NCBI GenBank assembly: GCA_039816955.1 | Contig: JBCBWU010000003.1 | Location: 1 to 64,000 of the forward strand | DNA from: Lewinella sp039816955 | GTDB taxonomy: Bacteria; Bacteroidota; Bacteroidia; Chitinophagales; Saprospiraceae | Length of the DNA stretch: 64,000 bases | Direction: 5' to 3' | Part shown: piece by piece, positions 24,321 through 33,058 of the stretch | Layout: each line of letters starts with the position of its first letter | Numbering within the stretch: position 1 is the first letter of the stretch | Position numbers and translations under genes: made by a program | Notes under the pieces: model-generated | The model's database searches: none | Seen by the model: only the letters and a program-made list of their open reading frames with translations | What the model was told of the DNA's origin: nothing

Positions 24321-25367
24321 CTATTCGTCTCGGCGGTGCAATGCTTTGATTTCCTGTTCCAGTCGGTGAATTTGCCGATACAGATCAGGCAATTTCTTGA
24401 AAACGGAGTAGGAACGAATATAATCGCGATAAGGAATCGCTGGGGATCCAAACCAGGCTTGGTTAGGTTCCTCGATGGCTCCGGCAATACCACTTTGGGC
24501 TTGAATTTGAGTTCCGTCCGCAATATTGACGTGCCCCACAAAACCTACTTGGCCACCAATACGGCAGTTTTTACCAATTTTGGTACTTCCCGCTACTCCG
24601 GTCTGAGCGGCAATCACGGTGTGCGCTCCCACTTCTACATTGTGCCCAATTTGGACCAGGTTATCGATCTTAACCCCTTCTCCGATCCGGGTAACCCCCA
24701 TAGTCGCCCGGTCAATGGTAGAATTGGCCCCCACATCAACATGATCTTCCAGCACCACTCTGCCCACTTGAGGGACTTTTTGGTACACCCCTTGTTCATT
24801 AGGCGCGAATCCGAAGCCATCGCTACCAATGACAGCATTGGCGTGGATGATACAATTTTTGCCCAGCTCGCACTGATGCAATATACGTGCGCCAGGAAAG
24901 AGAATCGAGCCAGCACCCACCCGAGCATTGGCACCAATGTAGACATGATCAAAAACAACTACATTCTCTTCGAGAACCGCTCCCCGTTCGATGGTAGCAA
25001 AACGCCCTACCACGGCACTATCCGCCAATTGGGCCGTTTCATCTACCGCTGCGTGCTTAGAAACACCCTGAGGGCGAGCTTGTACGGCCTGGTCGTAAAA
25101 AGACAATAGACGTGCAAAGGATTCGTACACCTGATCTACGCGCAGAAGCGTAGCGGATACGGCATATTTAGGTTGAAAGTCATGACTCACCACTACGATG
25201 GAGGCCGTGGTTTCATAAAGATAATCTTCGTACTTGGGGTTAGCCAGAAAGCTGATAGCACCCGCACCTCCTTCTTCGATCTTGGCGGGTCGGTTGACCT
25301 TTACCGTTGGGTCTCCGTCTACCTCTGCACCTAATATATTTGCCAGTTCTTGAGCTGATAATTGCAT
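24321..25367 (-). CDS. lpxD: LpxD, UDP-3-O-acylglucosamine N-acyltransferase
   Basis: At 348 residues it has the normal LpxD length. The N-terminal uridine-binding domain (MQLSAQELANILGAEVDGD, ISFLANPKYEDYLYETTASI) is followed by hexapeptide repeats forming a left-handed beta helix (about 105-310). The catalytic His lies in VGRVVLEDHVDVGANSTIDR or the nearby LVQIGHNVEVG segment, and a C-terminal helix follows. It adds the second acyl chain in lipid A synthesis using acyl-ACP. It lies upstream of lpxC/fabZ on the same strand (140 bp gap, with a separate promoter) and is divergent from hemC with only 27 bp between starts. Confidence 0.96.
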   Translation of the reverse strand: MQLSAQELANILGAEVDGDPTVKVNRPAKIEEGGAGAISFLANPKYEDYLYETTASIVVVSHDFQPKYAVSATLLRVDQVYESFARLLSFYDQAVQARPQGVSKHAAVDETAQLADSAVVGRFATIERGAVLEENVVVFDHVYIGANARVGAGSILFPGARILHQCELGKNCIIHANAVIGSDGFGFAPNEQGVYQKVPQVGRVVLEDHVDVGANSTIDRATMGVTRIGEGVKIDNLVQIGHNVEVGAHTVIAAQTGVAGSTKIGKNCRIGGQVGFVGHVNIADGTQIQAQSGIAGAIEEPNQAWFGSPAIPYRDYIRSYSVFKKLPDLYRQIHRLEQEIKALHRRDE

Positions 25368-25371
25368 GGAG

Positions 25372-25379
25372 CAAAGGTA
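25372..25379 (-). promoter_or_regulatory. TAnnTTTG minus-7 box of lpxD, nearly at the start codon
   Basis: TACCTTTG on the minus strand ends only 4 bp before the ATG of lpxD, so the transcript would have almost no leader. On the plus strand TATATTTG (25390-25397) overlaps the TTG start proposed for hemC. Confidence 0.5.
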
Positions 25380-25394
25380 TAATCTTTTGTATAT

Positions 25395-26306
25395 TTGTCC
25401 GAAAAATTGGAGGCTGTAGTTAAGATAGGAACACGGGGTAGTAAACTCGCCTTATGGCAAGCACACTTCTTACAGGACGAGCTAGAAAAAATTGGCGTCC
25501 AGTCCAGTATCAATATCATCAAAACCAAGGGCGATAAGATCCAGCATTTGAGCTTTGATAAGATCGAAGGCAAGGGGTTCTTTACCAAAGAAATAGAGGA
25601 CGCTCTGCTAAACGAAGAAGTGGATTTAGCGGTGCATTCTATGAAAGATCTACCAACCACTTCCCCACCAGGCTTGGTTATTACGGCGGTCTCCTATCGG
25701 GAAGATCCCGCAGATTGGTTGCTGGTTCGGAAAGATCGGGCCGTCACCCAAAAAATGATGCGGCTACCAGAAGGGGCGCTTGTGGGTACCTCATCCGCGC
25801 GCCGGAAAGCTCAACTACAGCACTTTCGTCCCGATTTAGAGATGAAGGGTATCCGTGGCAACGTTCCAACCCGTATCAACAAACTTCGGGAAGGTCAGTT
25901 TGACGCTATTGTCCTGGCGGGAGCGGGCATTACACGTCTTGAGCTTGATCTCAGCGAATTTGAGGTCATTAAATTTGACCCAACGGAGTTTATTCCCGCG
26001 CCGGCCCAGGGGGTATTGGCGTTTCAAGTTCGGGTCAATGATAAGCCGCTACGTCGCAAACTAAAAGAACTCCATCAGCAAGCAGTTGCTGACTGTACCA
26101 ATGTGGAACGTAAAGTATTGCAGTTGATGGAAGGAGGCTGCCAAATGCCTTTAGGTGTTTTTTGTCGCCGTGATTCCACCGGAAATTATCATCTTTGGGC
26201 AGCCTTTGCAGAATCGGCAGTCACCCCATTAAGAACCGTAAGTCTATCATCTAGTACCCGCTTTGAATTAGCAGAAAAGGCAGTCGCCGCCCTCAAAGAC
26301 CAATAA
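25395..26306 (+). CDS. hemC: HemC, porphobilinogen deaminase (hydroxymethylbilane synthase)
   Basis: This 303-residue enzyme has VKIGTRGSKLALWQ at the N-terminus, ALLNEEVDLAVHSMKDLPT, and GTSSARRKAQL. The cofactor loop near residue 240 reads MEGGCQMPLGVF, with the Cys that carries the dipyrromethane cofactor. It polymerises four porphobilinogen units in tetrapyrrole synthesis. No ATG exists near the start; TTG at 25395 gives MSEKLEAVVKIGT, and TTG at 25407 is an alternative if the TATATTTG box at 25390 is the promoter. hemD follows two genes downstream, so a haem role for the group is likely. Confidence 0.95.
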   Translation: MSEKLEAVVKIGTRGSKLALWQAHFLQDELEKIGVQSSINIIKTKGDKIQHLSFDKIEGKGFFTKEIEDALLNEEVDLAVHSMKDLPTTSPPGLVITAVSYREDPADWLLVRKDRAVTQKMMRLPEGALVGTSSARRKAQLQHFRPDLEMKGIRGNVPTRINKLREGQFDAIVLAGAGITRLELDLSEFEVIKFDPTEFIPAPAQGVLAFQVRVNDKPLRRKLKELHQQAVADCTNVERKVLQLMEGGCQMPLGVFCRRDSTGNYHLWAAFAESAVTPLRTVSLSSSTRFELAEKAVAALKDQ

Positions 26307-26411
26307 TTAAGATAGAGATGTTGTCTGCCTGAAACGGTGGGCCACTTCAGAGTTTAGACCGCTCCCCTGAAAGTGAAGTATTGAAAAATTGTTTTAAAGT
26401 TAGCCACTAGC

Positions 26412-27431
26412 ATGAGCAAATTAATCAAGATTGGCGTCTTCTACGACGGCAATTATTTTCTACACGTTAGCAACTATTACAACTACGACCACCCCCGTCA
26501 GCGCAGGCTTAGTATCACTGGGCTGCACAAGTTTATCAAGCAAGAAGTAGCAGAAAGGGAAAGTACTAATGCCAACGTATGCCAGATTGTAGACGCCCAC
26601 TATTTCCGGGGACGATTAAGTGCCCAGGAAGCCCACCAGCGAGGTGCGGTCCTCTATTGGGATCGGGTATTTGACGATATCCTAATGTCTGCTGGTGTTA
26701 CTACGCATTACCTACCACTCAAGAATAGTAATGGCCGCCGAGAAGAAAAAGGTATCGACGTTTGGCTGGCACTGGAGGCTTACGAGAATGCGGTGTATAA
26801 ACACTTTGATGTACTGGTATTGATTGCCAGCGACGGAGACTATCTGCCCCTGGTACGCAAGTTGAATACCCTCGGTACCAGAGTAATGATTTTATCCTGG
26901 GACTTTGAGTTTACCAACGACATGGGTAAAACGATGGTAACTCGGACCTCCCAAGACTTACTAGAGGAAGTGAGCTACCCCATCCCCATGCACGAGATCA
27001 TTGATAATCGACTGCGCCGCAACGATCCTGTGATCAATAATATCTTCGTACCGGGAGAAAGTAAGCGCCGGAATCATCCCGTCTTCAACAGGGACAATAA
27101 CGATGATAATAATGGTGAACCAGGAGAGCAATACGATGGAGACGAGGGAGAAGTGCACATCAGTGAAATTCTCAGCCTGAAAAATGGCTACGGTTTCGTC
27201 AAGTTTCCACCAAACAACCTCTTCTTCCATTACACTAGTGTAAAAGACCTGGACTTCAATGACCTTCTGGAAGGAGACAAGGTGGAATTTACATTGGCCA
27301 AAAATGAGGACAAGCAGTTTATTGCTACCAACATCCAGCTCATCGAAGCCGAAGATGCCTTGGAAGAAACGGTTGCCCCGGTAGTGGAGGAATCAGCCGA
27401 AGAATCAGTTGAAGAGTCAGCCGAAGAGTAA
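26412..27431 (+). CDS. NYN-domain RNase-like protein with C-terminal cold-shock-like domain
   Basis: This is a 339-residue protein. Residues 5-190 are a NYN/PIN-like (LabA, DUF88) domain, with the Asp positions in GVFYDGNYF, EKGIDVWLALEA and LIASDGDYLPLVRKL that form the metal site of such RNases. Residues 215-240 are a low-complexity Asn/Asp linker. Residues 246-315 resemble a cold-shock/S1-like OB fold (GYGFVKFPPNNLFFHYTSV), probably RNA binding. The tail is an acidic Glu/Ser/Val repeat (VEESAEES). I infer an RNA-processing enzyme with its own RNA-binding module. It sits between hemC and hemD, with 11 bp to hemD. Confidence 0.85.
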   Translation: MSKLIKIGVFYDGNYFLHVSNYYNYDHPRQRRLSITGLHKFIKQEVAERESTNANVCQIVDAHYFRGRLSAQEAHQRGAVLYWDRVFDDILMSAGVTTHYLPLKNSNGRREEKGIDVWLALEAYENAVYKHFDVLVLIASDGDYLPLVRKLNTLGTRVMILSWDFEFTNDMGKTMVTRTSQDLLEEVSYPIPMHEIIDNRLRRNDPVINNIFVPGESKRRNHPVFNRDNNDDNNGEPGEQYDGDEGEVHISEILSLKNGYGFVKFPPNNLFFHYTSVKDLDFNDLLEGDKVEFTLAKNEDKQFIATNIQLIEAEDALEETVAPVVEESAEESVEESAEE

Positions 27432-27442
27432 ACATCGGTATA

Positions 27443-28120
27443 TTGCCTAGTGTATTCATTTCTCGGGAATTGCAGCCGTCCAGTCCTTTTCATGAACTAG
27501 GTACTGGATGGCACCTCATAGCCGCATCTTTGCTAGAGTTCACTCCAGTATCGTTTCCTGAACTTCCCCCAGCTGATTGGTATTTCTTTTATTCTGGCAA
27601 GGGAGCACAATTCTTTCTGGAACAAAGTAGCCCGCCCAGCCCGGCACGCCTAGCTTGCCTCGGCAATGGCGCTGCCCGAGTGCTGACTAAACATGGTTAC
27701 GCGCCCGACTTTGTGGGAGACGGTAATCCCGCTAATACTGCTATGCAATGGCTGGGGCTGGCTCAAGGCTGCCGAGTGGTATTTGTACAAGCACGGCGCT
27801 CCAGGGCCTCCGTACAGCAGCTATTAAAAAACCAAATCCACGCTCATTCGCTAGTGGTTTATGACAACCAAATCCGTACGGACATTAACCCGCCAGCAGC
27901 AGACTATCTTCTCTTCACCAGCCCCCTCAACTTTGCCGCTTACCAGCAACAAAAGGCGATCAGTGAGCAGCAAAGGGTAATTGGCATTGGATCAACAACA
28001 GCTGTAACTTTTTCGGATGCATCCGTTAAAGAGTATAGAATTGCTGATACCCCATCCGAAGCAGGCTTAGTTCAGTGCCTTCTGGATTGGGAGAAAGAAC
28101 AACCGATAGAAGCAGTGTAA
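27443..28120 (+). CDS. hemD: HemD, uroporphyrinogen-III synthase
   Basis: This is a 225-residue two-lobe alpha/beta protein: VFISRELQPSSPF, DWYFFYSGKGAQFFLEQ and ARLACLGNGAARVLTKHGYAPDFVGDGN in the first lobe, and YLLFTSPLNFAAY and RVIGIGSTTAVTF in the second. This is the fold and low-conservation pattern of uroporphyrinogen-III synthase, the step after HemC. The start is TTG at 27443, 11 bp after the NYN gene; no ATG precedes the conserved region. Its TAA shares one base with the ATG of the downstream lipoprotein gene. Confidence 0.85.
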   Translation: MPSVFISRELQPSSPFHELGTGWHLIAASLLEFTPVSFPELPPADWYFFYSGKGAQFFLEQSSPPSPARLACLGNGAARVLTKHGYAPDFVGDGNPANTAMQWLGLAQGCRVVFVQARRSRASVQQLLKNQIHAHSLVVYDNQIRTDINPPAADYLLFTSPLNFAAYQQQKAISEQQRVIGIGSTTAVTFSDASVKEYRIADTPSEAGLVQCLLDWEKEQPIEAV

Positions 28121-28554
28121 TGATAAGGATTATGCAATGGTCAGGATTGATAGGAATAGCCTTGCTGTTAGCGGCTTGCCAGCCCGCCGACAGTGGCGCC
28201 GATTCTGTTATTGAGGGAGTGGACATCAAGCAAGAGTTTAAGAACTTTTACGCCGACTTCCATAGCGATAGCCTTTACCAAATTGAGCATATCCAATTTC
28301 CATTGCAAGGTGTTTCTTCTAATCCAACAGATCATCATGCCGGATTCCGGTGGGAACGTGCCGACTGGCGTATGCACCAACTATTTGACGAGGCTACTAC
28401 GGGATTTAGTTCCCAATTTACCTGGTTAGGTGATGATTTTGTTATTGAACGCATTGATCATCGCAACGGGCAATACGGCATGGAACGCCGTTTTTCAAGA
28501 CTGAGCGGCGATCGTTGGTATTTGATTTACTACGCAGCCTTGCATCCGTTGTAA
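28120..28554 (+). CDS. hypothetical lipoprotein
   Basis: This protein is 144 residues from ATG 28120, which overlaps the hemD stop by one base (TAATG). The signal peptide MIRIMQWSGLIGIALLLAAC has a lipobox ending LLAAC. The mature part (about 125 residues) has many aromatic residues and an IERIDHRNGQYGMERRFSRL segment. It may belong to small Bacteroidota lipoproteins of the DUF4348 kind, but this is only a resemblance. Translational coupling to hemD suggests co-expression, though no haem role is evident. Confidence 0.7.
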   Translation: MIRIMQWSGLIGIALLLAACQPADSGADSVIEGVDIKQEFKNFYADFHSDSLYQIEHIQFPLQGVSSNPTDHHAGFRWERADWRMHQLFDEATTGFSSQFTWLGDDFVIERIDHRNGQYGMERRFSRLSGDRWYLIYYAALHPL

Positions 28555-28595
28555 ATTAAAACTACATTCAAAATTAAAATTAGCCTTTTGCTCCG

Positions 28596-29099
28596 ATGAA
28601 ATCCAAGCTGCGTACCATTATTGACACTCTTCCCCAAACGGGCACCTTAGTATCGATCGCCATTCGCCCTATCAAGCGAGCGCCCTTGGTCTATCAGACG
28701 GAAGTGCAACTCAATCCAGAAGAAGGAATTATTGGTGACCACTATAGCGGCAAAAGCGGCAAAAGGCAAGTAACGCTCATCCAGGAGGAGCACCTCAAGG
28801 GCGTAGCTCAAATGCTGAACACCCCCGAAATTGATCCGCTATTGACACGACGTAATCTAGTGGTCAGCGGCATTAATCTCTTGGCCTTCAAGGGGCGTCA
28901 GTTTTACATTGGTGAAACGCTTCTGGAAATGACGGGGCCATGTGAACCATGCTCTAGAATGGAGGATAACTTTGGCCCTGGTGGCTACAATGCTATGCGT
29001 GGCCACGGAGGTATCTGCGCCCGCGTGTTGGCGGGTGGAATCATTCGCACTGGTGACCGAGTACGCCTTGCTCCAGTATCCGATTCCGATCCCGCCTAG
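28596..29099 (+). CDS. MOSC domain protein
   Basis: This 167-residue protein spans a single MOSC domain: GTLVSIAIRPIKRAP at the start, EGIIGDHYSGKSGKRQVTLIQ, RRNLVVSGINLLAF, and the hallmark Cys in EMTGPCEPCSRME near residue 116. MOSC domains bind the molybdenum cofactor or related sulfur carriers. The protein may therefore help supply molybdoenzymes such as the CO dehydrogenase encoded 13 kb downstream, but nothing links them directly. It has 41 bp to the preceding lipoprotein gene and its own ATG. Confidence 0.88.
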   Translation: MKSKLRTIIDTLPQTGTLVSIAIRPIKRAPLVYQTEVQLNPEEGIIGDHYSGKSGKRQVTLIQEEHLKGVAQMLNTPEIDPLLTRRNLVVSGINLLAFKGRQFYIGETLLEMTGPCEPCSRMEDNFGPGGYNAMRGHGGICARVLAGGIIRTGDRVRLAPVSDSDPA

Positions 29100-29347
29100 T
29101 TTTCGGACTCAATTCTTTTATTCTTTTTTGGAACTATTTTTCTGCGCTTCCGTACCATCCATTAGTAAGAACCGTAAGGCTATAAGCATACTAATAGCAG
29201 CTTAGTACCCAAACATTACAGAAACAACTTAATAAGAGCAGAAGGTTACCCTGTTCTCGTTTAAACCGCAAGGGGATTACCCAAACACTCTAGCGGCTTA
29301 AGAATAACGAGAAGAGAAGGTGATTTTTTTGCGTTAATGAAAATCAC

Positions 29348-29647
29348 ATGAAAAATATTGACCACGAGGTGTGCTGCCCTAAGTGCGGATGGCAACACGA
29401 CAACAAAGCCCATTGGCAGTGTTTATGTCAGAACCATTGGGATGCAATTAGTACCGGCGGGCGCTGCCCGCAATGCTTACATGATTGGGAAAAAATTGAA
29501 TGTCCCAAAGATGCTGGTGGATGTGGAGAACGATCTCACTACATGGAATGGTACGGAGATTTAAACCATTGGTTGCTGCACGAACTAGAATCTTTGAATA
29601 CATCGATAAATAAGGAAAAAGAACGGCGGGGAAGCCGTGGCCACTGA
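29348..29647 (+). CDS. small zinc-ribbon-like hypothetical protein
   Basis: The 99 residues contain eight or more Cys, including CCPKCGW (9-15), CLCQNHW, RCPQCLHDW and CPKDAGGCGE, arranged like paired zinc ribbons. The C-terminal part is helical and basic (SINKEKERRGSRGH). No family is assigned. It stands alone, with 248 bp upstream and 209 bp downstream showing no gene. A DNA- or RNA-binding role would be typical of such ribbons but is unproven. Confidence 0.65.
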   Translation: MKNIDHEVCCPKCGWQHDNKAHWQCLCQNHWDAISTGGRCPQCLHDWEKIECPKDAGGCGERSHYMEWYGDLNHWLLHELESLNTSINKEKERRGSRGH

Positions 29648-29770
29648 ATAGTTGACTTAAAAATCTACTGTCAGGGCTCTAGTCCAGGCAGTTGGTAATA
29701 CCAGTTGCCTTTTTGTTTAGCGTTATTTTCCACGAATATCCATGGATGAACATTCGTAACATCCAACACT

Positions 29771-29810
29771 CAATAAAAGAAGTGGGCGTACACCGTGATG
29801 TGCGCCCACT
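29771..29810 (-). terminator. minus-strand terminator after the propeller-like remnant
   Basis: AGTGGGCGTACA...TGTGCGCCCACT forms a stem of about 12 bp, followed on the minus strand by TCTTTTATTG. It lies 47 bp after the stop at 29857. Confidence 0.7.
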
Positions 29811-29856
29811 TTCGCTTTCCAAGAATCCGTCAAGTTTGTTCAGCAGGAACTGCTCG

Positions 29857-30237
29857 CTAGATAGTAACGATTCCTTGTACATTCGTCTGCGGTAATTCTC
29901 CCACTACGTTATCGACAAAGTTTAGTTTATCACCTTCGATGCGGTAGATACCGATCTTACCACCCAAGCCGTGTAATTGGTACAGATAGTTGCCATCATC
30001 TTGCAGCCAGTAGCCCATTATACTACCTTGCTGCTCTGGCTCACCCGTGCCCGCAAATTCGAGACGGGCAATATTAGCCACGTACACCAAACCGTTGCGA
30101 CCATCGATGGCACTTGACGTGTAGGTAATACTGTTAGGACCAATACCATTAGTAGGTTCGATTGCGGAAACGGCTAGGTTAAAGTCGTCTTCAATGCGGA
30201 AGGAACTCCAACTTGAACAAATAAAGATGCTCCCCAC
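29857..30237 (-). pseudogene. remnant of beta-propeller/lactonase-like secreted protein (3' part)
   Basis: The 126-codon frame looks like the last blades of a seven-bladed propeller protein: DGRNGLVYVANIARLEF, then IMGYWLQDDGNYLYQLHG, GKIGIYRIEGDKLNFVD, and an end typical of such proteins (GELPQTNVQGIVTI). The N-terminal blades and the signal peptide are absent, and the upstream 78 bp hold nothing that could supply them, so the gene seems 5'-deleted. A good terminator remains behind it. It might still be translated from ATG 30237, but a functional product is unlikely. Confidence 0.55.
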
Positions 30238-30315
30238 TACTCATTCAAGGTAGTGGGAATTCGTGGCCACAACGGCCATAAGCGTAGGATAAGCGACAGT
30301 TTGAAAACGCCTTTC

Positions 30316-33003
30316 CTATTCTACCAATCCAATTAGGGCATCGTAATCGTCAAAAGGCGCATTGCCAGTTTTCATTTCCAGAACATCAAGGAGTAACTCG
30401 CCGTAGCGATCTTCCAGATCTAACTGCGTTTGTTCACAACGAATTTCTACTTCACCTGACTGAAGCTGTTGCAAACGCCACTCGTAGGTTTTGAGTAAAC
30501 GGTCCAAGAGAATTTGGTAGACTTCACGATGGTCTACCTCGTCTTGCACGCTCTGCACATCCGTAAAGGCCTGCGTATTGCGCACCAGTAGGCGAGCTTT
30601 TTCAATGATAAAATAGGCGGTATGAGCAAAATCCTGTTCACCAGCCAAAAGCTGGGAATAGAGTGCCAGCTGGATATCTTCACCACTACTCAAGAGATTG
30701 GAGTATCGAGAAATACCTCGCCATTTTAGATCTACTACAGCACGTTCCGAGTCACGTTCAAGTACCAGATCTGCCCGTCCTCTCAGTGCTAAAGGTCCTA
30801 CAGAGCCTTCCAGTTCATATTCGGTAGCTGCCACCGCCCAGTCATTTTTCTGTAGTAAAGTCAGCAGGCTCCAGGCGGCGTATTTCATTTGTTTGATAAA
30901 AGCAATCCGTTCTGGCTCCCGACCGTACAAGAGTAGTGTTGCCCCTTCGCGTTGCAGCAATTTTGGCATTTCTGTGGCTACCCAGCCGTCTACTGTCGCC
31001 TTGGTCCAAGAGGACTCGTAGGCTTGTAGCAGTTGCTCCAGGAGTCGGTGGGCCAAATTTCCCAATAGCCGGTTGTCCTGGATAACACTGAGGATGTTCA
31101 ATTGCCGTAGTTTAATATGGTAGCGAAACACCCATTGGTAGGGATAGTACAGCAAGCTCTCCAGGCTGGTGGGTGTTTCCTTTTCTCTTGCCGTCAAGGC
31201 TCGCGGCACCTTAACTATAGGTTGGGGCGAAGCTAATGGTTTGGGTTCTACCTCCCCAAAGACCGGCAGTGCAAAGGGGGCATCCCAAGCCTTACCAAGC
31301 TCGTCCTTATCAATATGTAAACTGATCGCCGTCAAGTCTTCGCCGAAGGCCGCCATTAAATCTCCCAGCAAGGGGTGCGCTTGTACGGCTTGTCCTTCCG
31401 TGAAATCTGGCTGACAAAGGATTAATCGATTTTTAGTTTGTAGAACCGGCCGCTTACGCTGATGCAATAGTCGATCATTTTGCTGATCTGGGCTTTCGAG
31501 CTCAATGTCTGCCGTAGCTAGGGCTTTCCTTTCCTGTGGATACCAATGGGAGAAGAAATAATTCGGTTCTTGCTCAAAGAAGTCCCACCACAGCAAACTA
31601 GGAACGGATCCGATGATCGCACCGGGCTGATGAACGTAGGCTAAATGCCCAGCTTGCGCCGGCTGATATTGCAAAGGTGCTGGTTCGTAAATCGTTCTAA
31701 CAATTCGCTCTAGTTCCAGATAGTTCAACTCTTCTTCGGTCAAGGCATCTAAAAGTTCCACAATGCGGCGGGCCTGTGCCGCTAATACGAGTAGGCTAGC
31801 TGCTTCTCCTTCTCTGCCCAATTCAGATGCCCACTCGTGCAAATGCGCATAAATGGTACGGATTTCCGATTTTGCCACCTTTTCCGTGCGGCTGTCCGCA
31901 CGCTTGCGGTTGAACCAAAATTCATACTCCCGGCGTACCTCATCCACATTGAGCTTCCGTTTTCCATTGAAGCGTTGCGGTAGCTCTTCTTCAAAATAGG
32001 TCCGAATCATACCGTGCCAGCGGCCGGAGAATAGACCGGGTGTTTCTGCCAAGAAGGTAGCAATTCGTCGGGCCAGCCCTTCTTCCAGAGGTACCACCGC
32101 CAAGGAGACAAACTCCATGATCTTATACAAATCGAGCGGCTCCCAAAGAAAGGCTGGTGCTAGTTTTAACACTTGTAAACTGGGCCGAGCCAAAGAAGCT
32201 GCTGGCACGCCCAGACTAGATAAGCCTTCCAGCGTCAAAGCATTATCGAAAGTTCGATTGGCTTTTGGCAACAATACTGCAGGGCGATAATCATCATTTA
32301 AGCGTAGCAATTGTGCTAGGTAGGCGGCCAAGTGCGTTTCCCGAAAGGAGCGAATCAGGAGTAAGCTGCCATCACCCTGCAATTCGGGTTTCTCTTTGGT
32401 AGCGCCGCTCAGAAAAGCCTGCCACCGGCCTAGATCTGATTCTGGATTGGCCCCCGTACTTGAGAGTGATGTGTTGATTGATAGTCCTCCTGCCCTCAAC
32501 AAGTGGAATAACCGCTGCCAGACAATGGGGTAAAGCGACTCCACATCACACAAGTGCAGCTCTTCCACAAAGCGTGGAATACGGTCCGCCTGCTCCAAAA
32601 TAGCGACTATCCGGTCGGCCTGTCCAGGAAACAAGTGGACAGCTGCCTCAATCTCTGCCAGGACTACAAGCCGGGACGCTTTAATTGCTTGCGTAGAAAA
32701 ATCCCAGCCAGCCATCAGCAACTCATCACGGCGCTGGAGCAGTGCAGTAGCTGTTCCGAGATCATCGGCCGTAAAGGAAGCTGCGTAGAAGCTATCTGGA
32801 TGTTTTTCTAAATAGGACTTAAGCGCCTGGCGATACTGCTCAATACGCAAATGCGCAACATCTTCTTCCGGTACTGAAAGCCCTAGTTGCTGCTCTAGGT
32901 ATTGCATCAACTGCCGTGGACCAAAATAGGCCTCGCCGATGAGCGTAGAATCAGGAAGAGGTAGAAATCCATCTTGTAGCGACAGCCCGAAATGGAGGCG
33001 CAT
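30316..33003 (-). CDS. AddB/RecB-like PD-(D/E)XK nuclease family protein
   Basis: This is an 895-residue protein. The C-terminal 250 residues contain the PD-(D/E)XK core: a helix NLAHRLLEQLLQAYE, then LRGRADLVLERDSERAVVDLKWRG, where Asp and DLK supply metal ligands. The N-terminal 600 residues resemble the inactivated-helicase fold of AddB-type subunits (start MRLHFGLSLQDG, ELGxAxxLL-type helix DDLGTATALLQRRDEL) without a Walker A motif. It should cut DNA ends, normally with a UvrD/RecB-like helicase partner. No such partner is in the window, and the neighbour upstream is a porin. Length and arrangement fit the family. Confidence 0.8.
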   Translation of the reverse strand: MRLHFGLSLQDGFLPLPDSTLIGEAYFGPRQLMQYLEQQLGLSVPEEDVAHLRIEQYRQALKSYLEKHPDSFYAASFTADDLGTATALLQRRDELLMAGWDFSTQAIKASRLVVLAEIEAAVHLFPGQADRIVAILEQADRIPRFVEELHLCDVESLYPIVWQRLFHLLRAGGLSINTSLSSTGANPESDLGRWQAFLSGATKEKPELQGDGSLLLIRSFRETHLAAYLAQLLRLNDDYRPAVLLPKANRTFDNALTLEGLSSLGVPAASLARPSLQVLKLAPAFLWEPLDLYKIMEFVSLAVVPLEEGLARRIATFLAETPGLFSGRWHGMIRTYFEEELPQRFNGKRKLNVDEVRREYEFWFNRKRADSRTEKVAKSEIRTIYAHLHEWASELGREGEAASLLVLAAQARRIVELLDALTEEELNYLELERIVRTIYEPAPLQYQPAQAGHLAYVHQPGAIIGSVPSLLWWDFFEQEPNYFFSHWYPQERKALATADIELESPDQQNDRLLHQRKRPVLQTKNRLILCQPDFTEGQAVQAHPLLGDLMAAFGEDLTAISLHIDKDELGKAWDAPFALPVFGEVEPKPLASPQPIVKVPRALTAREKETPTSLESLLYYPYQWVFRYHIKLRQLNILSVIQDNRLLGNLAHRLLEQLLQAYESSWTKATVDGWVATEMPKLLQREGATLLLYGREPERIAFIKQMKYAAWSLLTLLQKNDWAVAATEYELEGSVGPLALRGRADLVLERDSERAVVDLKWRGISRYSNLLSSGEDIQLALYSQLLAGEQDFAHTAYFIIEKARLLVRNTQAFTDVQSVQDEVDHREVYQILLDRLLKTYEWRLQQLQSGEVEIRCEQTQLDLEDRYGELLLDVLEMKTGNAPFDDYDALIGLVE

Positions 33004-33058
33004 AGGAGCAACTTAGTGATTGTAATTTCGGGTAAGATAAGGCTTTATACAGATGATT

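Noticed and set aside
23731..25109. Long plus-strand frames opposite lpxC/fabZ and lpxD
   Set aside because: They are antisense to well-supported lipid A genes and match no protein pattern.
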